The translations under genes were made by a program, and so were the position numbers. The notes below the pieces were generated by a model. The model saw only the letters and a program-made list of their open reading frames with translations, was not told the origin of the DNA and did not search any database. From JBEKCP01 sp050014815 (GTDB lineage Bacteria > Planctomycetota > Planctomycetia > Pirellulales > Thermoguttaceae), in assembly GCA_050014815.1 (NCBI GenBank), contig JBEKCP010000194.1, positions 1-9,402 on the forward strand: a DNA stretch of 9,402 bases, read 5' to 3'. This document shows, in pieces, positions 6,878 through 9,402 of the stretch; position 1 is the stretch's first letter, and every line of letters begins with the position of its first letter.

Positions 6878-7223
6878 GGAAACTCTGTCGAAGGTGTTGG
6901 AGCAGAGGGCGCGCCGCTTCCCGGTGGATCGCGACCGTGGCGCAGGCCCCTGTTACCCGCGCTCGCACCGTCACAGTCTTGCTACATCGGTTCCTCAAAA
7001 CCCACCCCTTGATCAGCATCACTACCACTGGAATAAACCTCCCAGACCACCAGAATCGGCGTCGGCCGGCCACAATTGGCGACCGGAATGGCCGCTATCC
7101 CCAGAGTGGCAGCCAGTGCGCCAGAGAGCGAGCGCTTCATCCCAAGAGAATCGGCCATGCACCGCCGGAATATTTGGAATAACCGGCAAGGCTTGCCTAG
7201 TTTGCTTCCGTTGCGGAACCACC
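6878..7223. other. 346-nt spacer between the oxidoreductase and HtrA genes
   Basis: This stretch holds no gene of normal size. Its main content is the small minus-strand reading frame at 7158-6982, listed separately. Near the oxidoreductase stop there are two overlapping hairpins that cannot form together: an imperfect one with GCCGG/CCGGC arms (7164-7168 and 7183-7187), and GGCAAG/CTTGCC (7185-7190 and 7192-7197). Neither is followed by a T-tract on either strand, so a terminator is possible but weakly supported. I found no clear promoter hexamers for HtrA. The short frames on the plus strand have no recognisable product. Confidence 0.5.
6982..7158 (-). CDS. Possible small secreted protein (58 aa), unrecognised
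   Basis: A short frame runs from ATG at 7158 to TAG at 6982. From the second Met (codon 7, 7140) it reads as a textbook signal-peptide shape: basic MKR, then a hydrophobic stretch SLSGALAATLGIAAIPV, then VANC. A short tail of about 27 residues ends in an acidic GFEEPM. The Cys at residue 30 suggests a lipoprotein, but Asn directly before it departs from the usual lipobox (Gly, Ala or Ser there), so signal peptidase II processing is doubtful. No Shine-Dalgarno is seen before either Met, and third-base GC is less extreme than in the neighbouring genes. It lies in the same direction between the oxidoreductase (65 nt away) and HtrA (104 nt away). It could be a real small envelope protein, the decayed start of a larger secreted protein, or chance. 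I do not recognise it. Confidence 0.3.
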   Translation of the reverse strand: MADSLGMKRSLSGALAATLGIAAIPVANCGRPTPILVVWEVYSSGSDADQGVGFEEPM

Positions 7224-9326
7224 CTACGCCGGCCTATTGTTGTCGTAGACCTCGCCGTTGCGAAACCGTGCCCAGGCCGTCTCGAACCAGACGTCGCTCT
7301 CGGGCAGCGGCCGGCAATCCACCCACTGGTGATGGACCCTCCGCTCCGACACCGCCGCCTCCCCCGACCCCTGACCCCTGGCTCCTGAATCCCTAAATCC
7401 CCAAATCCCTAAATCCCCGACACGGCGGGCAAGCCCGCCCGCTAAACTGACCCCTGACCCCTCTTCAACGACCGTCTCCTGGACCTTGCCGCGGAAATCA
7501 GGGTTCTCCGGGGCGATACGCCACGAGTCGTCCAAGCGGTCGTGAACCTTCACGCCGGCCGGATCGAGCACCATGGCCGACCCGCGGCTCCCGACGCCGC
7601 TTTGCAGCGAGAACAGGACCGCCTCGAGATACACGGCGTGCGCAAAACACAACTGGCGATTTCGCAGGGACTCGGCCAGGTCCTCTGGGCCGGCGCAGGA
7701 GCAACCCGATCGATCGATCTGGTCGAACTGCCGCCAGGCCTCGGCGACCGCCTTCTCCAATTCGTCCGCCGAACGGATATGGGCGCCCGAGCGGGTCATC
7801 CGCTGTTGGATGGTCTCGCGGTGCTCTTGCCATGAGGTCGTTGCACTGCGGCACTTGTCGATCATGGCCAGGACTTCGGCGGCCGCGGCCTGGGCGGCCT
7901 GGGCGGCCTGGGCCCTCGGGAGGCTCCACTGGACGTACCGGTGGGCGATATACTCGGCGGCGCGGAACGCCCCCACCTGCCCCGCGTTGAGCGCCGACCC
8001 GCCCGGCCTGTACACGCCGTGCGAGCCGTTCACCTCGCCGACCGGGAAGAGGTGCTTGATGTTGGTCGATTCCCACCACGAGTTGCCGGCCAGGCCGCCG
8101 TTGTTGTGCTGGGCACAGACGGCGATCTCCAGCGGCTCCTGGCTGAGGTCGATGCCGTGATCCGCATACAGCTCGATTGCGCCCGGGTTCATCGCACGGA
8201 GCCGCTCGATGGGCATCGCCTGGAGGGCCTTGGATCGGGTCAGGTAATCGCGGGCCTCGGGGCTGAGGTCCTCGAAGCGGAAGCCCGCCGGGTTGCGGCG
8301 GAAATCGAGAAACACCCGCCGCCCGCGGAGCACCGTCTCGACGTACACCAGGATGTCCACGATCGAGGACCCGCCCACCGCCTTGCGGGAATCGAACGGC
8401 CACTGGTAGCCCTTCAGGAAGACCTGGGAGCCCAATCGGCCCGCGGTGTCGAAGTAATCGGCCAGGAATTCCCGCTCGTCCGTGCCGTCGGCGGCCGTGC
8501 TCACGAACCGGGGAATGACCTGCATGTACGTCCCCGACACGTTCCATCGGAACCGGATCGAGGCCATGCCGTACTGCGACTCGGGCAGGCTTTGCGCCTT
8601 GGCGCCGACCAAGAGCGCCAGGCCGATCGCTCCGGTGTGGACCGGCGGATAGACGCTCGTCTTGTACAGCCCTCCGGGACCGCCCACGGCAAATACGACG
8701 TTGTCGGCCGCGATGGCTTGCACCTGGCCCTCGCGGGTGAGCACGATCGCGCCGCCGATCCGCGGCCCGCCGGCATCGTCCACCGTGAAGAGCTGCACGG
8801 CGTTCAATCCCTCGCGGATCGGCATGCCGAGCCTTCGGCACTGGCCGGTCAGAGCGCGGCACATTTCCCGCGACGTGTAGGGCCCGATCGAGGTGGCACG
8901 CTGCCGCGGGTCGTGGTCGGTCTTGTAGCCGACGAACTGGCCGTAGGCGTCCCGCGGAAACGGCACTCCGAGGTTGACCAGGTGGATGAACGCCCGGGCC
9001 GAGAGACTCGCCTCCACCAGCGCCAGGTCGCCGTGCATGCTCCCGCCGGAGAAATAGGTCTGGGCCATGACGGCCGGGGCGTCGGCATCCTTGCCGCACA
9101 TCGACAGCTTGTAGTACGTCTGCTTGTCGCTGCCCGTATTGATCGAGGTGCCCATGTCCAGGCCCTCGGTCACGATCAGCACGTCCTCGACGCCCTCCGC
9201 GCGAAGTCGCACGGCGGCCGCGAGCCCTGCCGCCCCGCTGCCCAGCACCAGGGTATGGACCCAGGTCAAAGGGAGCGAGACTTGCGATCCGGAGGGGGAA
9301 GCGACGGCGAGGGGTTCTTCGTGCAT
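7224..9326 (-). CDS. FAD-dependent oxidoreductase of the fumarate reductase/succinate dehydrogenase flavoprotein type
   Basis: This 700-aa cytoplasmic flavoprotein has unknown substrate. The N-terminal Rossmann motif reads G29-S-G31-A-A-G34, with E54 at the end of the second strand to bind the FAD ribose. The second FAD-contact region is FPVGEVNGSHGVYRPGGSALNAGQ (427-450), matching the GE...HG..R.GG pattern of FrdA/SdhA/NadB proteins. H407 and R440 are plausible substrate residues by analogy. Residues 472-482 are an Ala/Gln linker from a 9-nt repeat, and 490-620 form a helical C-terminal domain with C542 and C544. Residues 622-655 are translated from a repetitive element that keeps the frame; recognisable protein resumes at AAVSERR and ends near FRNGEV. 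No membrane-anchor or iron-sulfur partner lies beside it, so it is not a standard succinate dehydrogenase. The ATG at 9326 has no Shine-Dalgarno and follows a simple repeat; later Mets would remove the FAD motif. Confidence 0.85.
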   Translation of the reverse strand: MHEEPLAVASPSGSQVSLPLTWVHTLVLGSGAAGLAAAVRLRAEGVEDVLIVTEGLDMGTSINTGSDKQTYYKLSMCGKDADAPAVMAQTYFSGGSMHGDLALVEASLSARAFIHLVNLGVPFPRDAYGQFVGYKTDHDPRQRATSIGPYTSREMCRALTGQCRRLGMPIREGLNAVQLFTVDDAGGPRIGGAIVLTREGQVQAIAADNVVFAVGGPGGLYKTSVYPPVHTGAIGLALLVGAKAQSLPESQYGMASIRFRWNVSGTYMQVIPRFVSTAADGTDEREFLADYFDTAGRLGSQVFLKGYQWPFDSRKAVGGSSIVDILVYVETVLRGRRVFLDFRRNPAGFRFEDLSPEARDYLTRSKALQAMPIERLRAMNPGAIELYADHGIDLSQEPLEIAVCAQHNNGGLAGNSWWESTNIKHLFPVGEVNGSHGVYRPGGSALNAGQVGAFRAAEYIAHRYVQWSLPRAQAAQAAQAAAAEVLAMIDKCRSATTSWQEHRETIQQRMTRSGAHIRSADELEKAVAEAWRQFDQIDRSGCSCAGPEDLAESLRNRQLCFAHAVYLEAVLFSLQSGVGSRGSAMVLDPAGVKVHDRLDDSWRIAPENPDFRGKVQETVVEEGSGVSLAGGLARRVGDLGIWGFRDSGARGQGSGEAAVSERRVHHQWVDCRPLPESDVWFETAWARFRNGEVYDNNRPA
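7366..7462. repeat. Composite repeat element translated inside the oxidoreductase gene
   Basis: On the plus strand the order is: GACCCCTGACCCCT (7366-7379), a run of AATCCC-type units (7388-7417, with AAATCCC spacers), the 25-nt palindromic unit (7423-7447, identical to 51-75), and again GACCCCTGACCCCT (7449-7462). The two 14-bp outer copies are perfect direct repeats. Read on the minus strand it supplies about residues 622-655, rich in Gly, Arg and Ser, without a stop codon or frameshift. Sequence on both sides looks like normal oxidoreductase, so this is an insertion into a working gene. Sharing of the unit with 1-75 shows the element is dispersed. Confidence 0.85.
7887..7913. repeat. Three perfect 9-nt tandem repeats in the oxidoreductase gene
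   Basis: GGCCTGGGC occurs three times end to end (7887, 7896, 7905). On the coding strand each copy reads Ala-Gln-Ala, making the AQAAQAAQA linker before the helical C-terminal domain. A length change by whole units would keep the reading frame. Confidence 0.85.
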
Positions 9327-9337
9327 GGGAGGGGGAA

Positions 9338-9402
9338 GGGATTTGGGGATTTGGGGATTGGGGATTGGGGATTGGGGATTGGGGATTGGGGATTGGGGAT
9401 TA
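9338..9402. repeat. (GGGGATT)n tandem array upstream of the oxidoreductase gene
   Basis: Seven perfect GGGGATT units run from 9353 to 9401, preceded by GGGATTT (9338-9344) and GGGGATTT (9345-9352). The array continues to the window edge. It begins about 12 nt before the ATG at 9326, so it takes the place where a ribosome binding site and promoter would be expected. The G-rich strand is the template strand of the gene and has enough G4 runs to form quadruplexes. The AATCCC core also appears, in the opposite orientation, within the element at 7366-7462. Confidence 0.9.

Noticed and set aside
7070..7085. Lipoprotein processing site in the small secreted protein
   Set aside because: The residue before the Cys is Asn, which does not fit the lipobox well, so I call it only a possible secreted protein.
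7366..7462. Insertion that makes the oxidoreductase a pseudogene
   Set aside because: No stop or frameshift is introduced, and the C-terminal conserved segment (WFETAWARFRNGEV) follows in the same frame.
7498..9099. Second long minus-strand frame within the oxidoreductase gene
   Set aside because: It is a different frame of the same strand, Arg/Pro/Gly-rich, with no conserved motif; the true frame has the FAD signatures.
9338..9402. CRISPR array
   Set aside because: Units are only 7-8 nt, directly adjacent, and there are no spacers or cas genes.

Overview
The window is GC-rich, densely coding bacterial chromosomal DNA. It most likely comes from a planctomycete (Planctomycetota). That assignment is an inference from three things: the dispersed GC-rich palindromic unit ending in GTTTAGCGGGCGG, the short AATCCCC and GACCCCT repeats, and the style of the HtrA protease's second PDZ domain. 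No rRNA, tRNA, transposase or CRISPR array is visible.

Layout, left to right. Positions 1-75 hold a large inverted repeat with perfect 27-bp arms. Positions 183-1610 (minus) encode a cation diffusion facilitator (zinc-type metal exporter) with three tandem cytoplasmic C-terminal domains instead of one. A 107-bp divergent spacer follows, carrying a recognisable promoter-like sequence. Positions 1718-4057 (plus) encode a polytopic membrane glycosyltransferase of the GT39/ArnT (GT-C) type, fused to four TPR repeats. The rest is on the minus strand and reads right to left: a 700-aa FAD-dependent oxidoreductase (9326-7224), a 346-nt spacer with a possible 58-codon small secreted protein (7158-6982), an HtrA/DegP-like serine protease with two PDZ domains (6877-5492), ThiL (5477-4551) and TsaE (4554-4087). 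HtrA, ThiL and TsaE are tightly packed, with a 14-nt gap and then a 4-nt ATGA overlap, so they look co-transcribed. They serve unrelated housekeeping roles: envelope protein quality control, thiamine diphosphate synthesis and tRNA t6A37 modification.

The least ordinary content is the repeat layer. A 25-nt self-complementary unit occurs three times: twice facing each other at 1-75, and once inside the oxidoreductase gene at 7423-7447. There it sits within a ~97-nt composite of GACCCCT and AATCCC repeats that is translated in frame as about 33 extra residues near the C terminus. Just upstream of the same gene's start lies a (GGGGATT)n array running out of the window. A second, different nested palindrome (2716-2774) is translated in frame inside a loop of the glycosyltransferase. 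These resemble palindromic elements that invade genes and are tolerated as peptide inserts. I see no clear defence, biosynthetic or other multi-gene system that would count as a new pathway.
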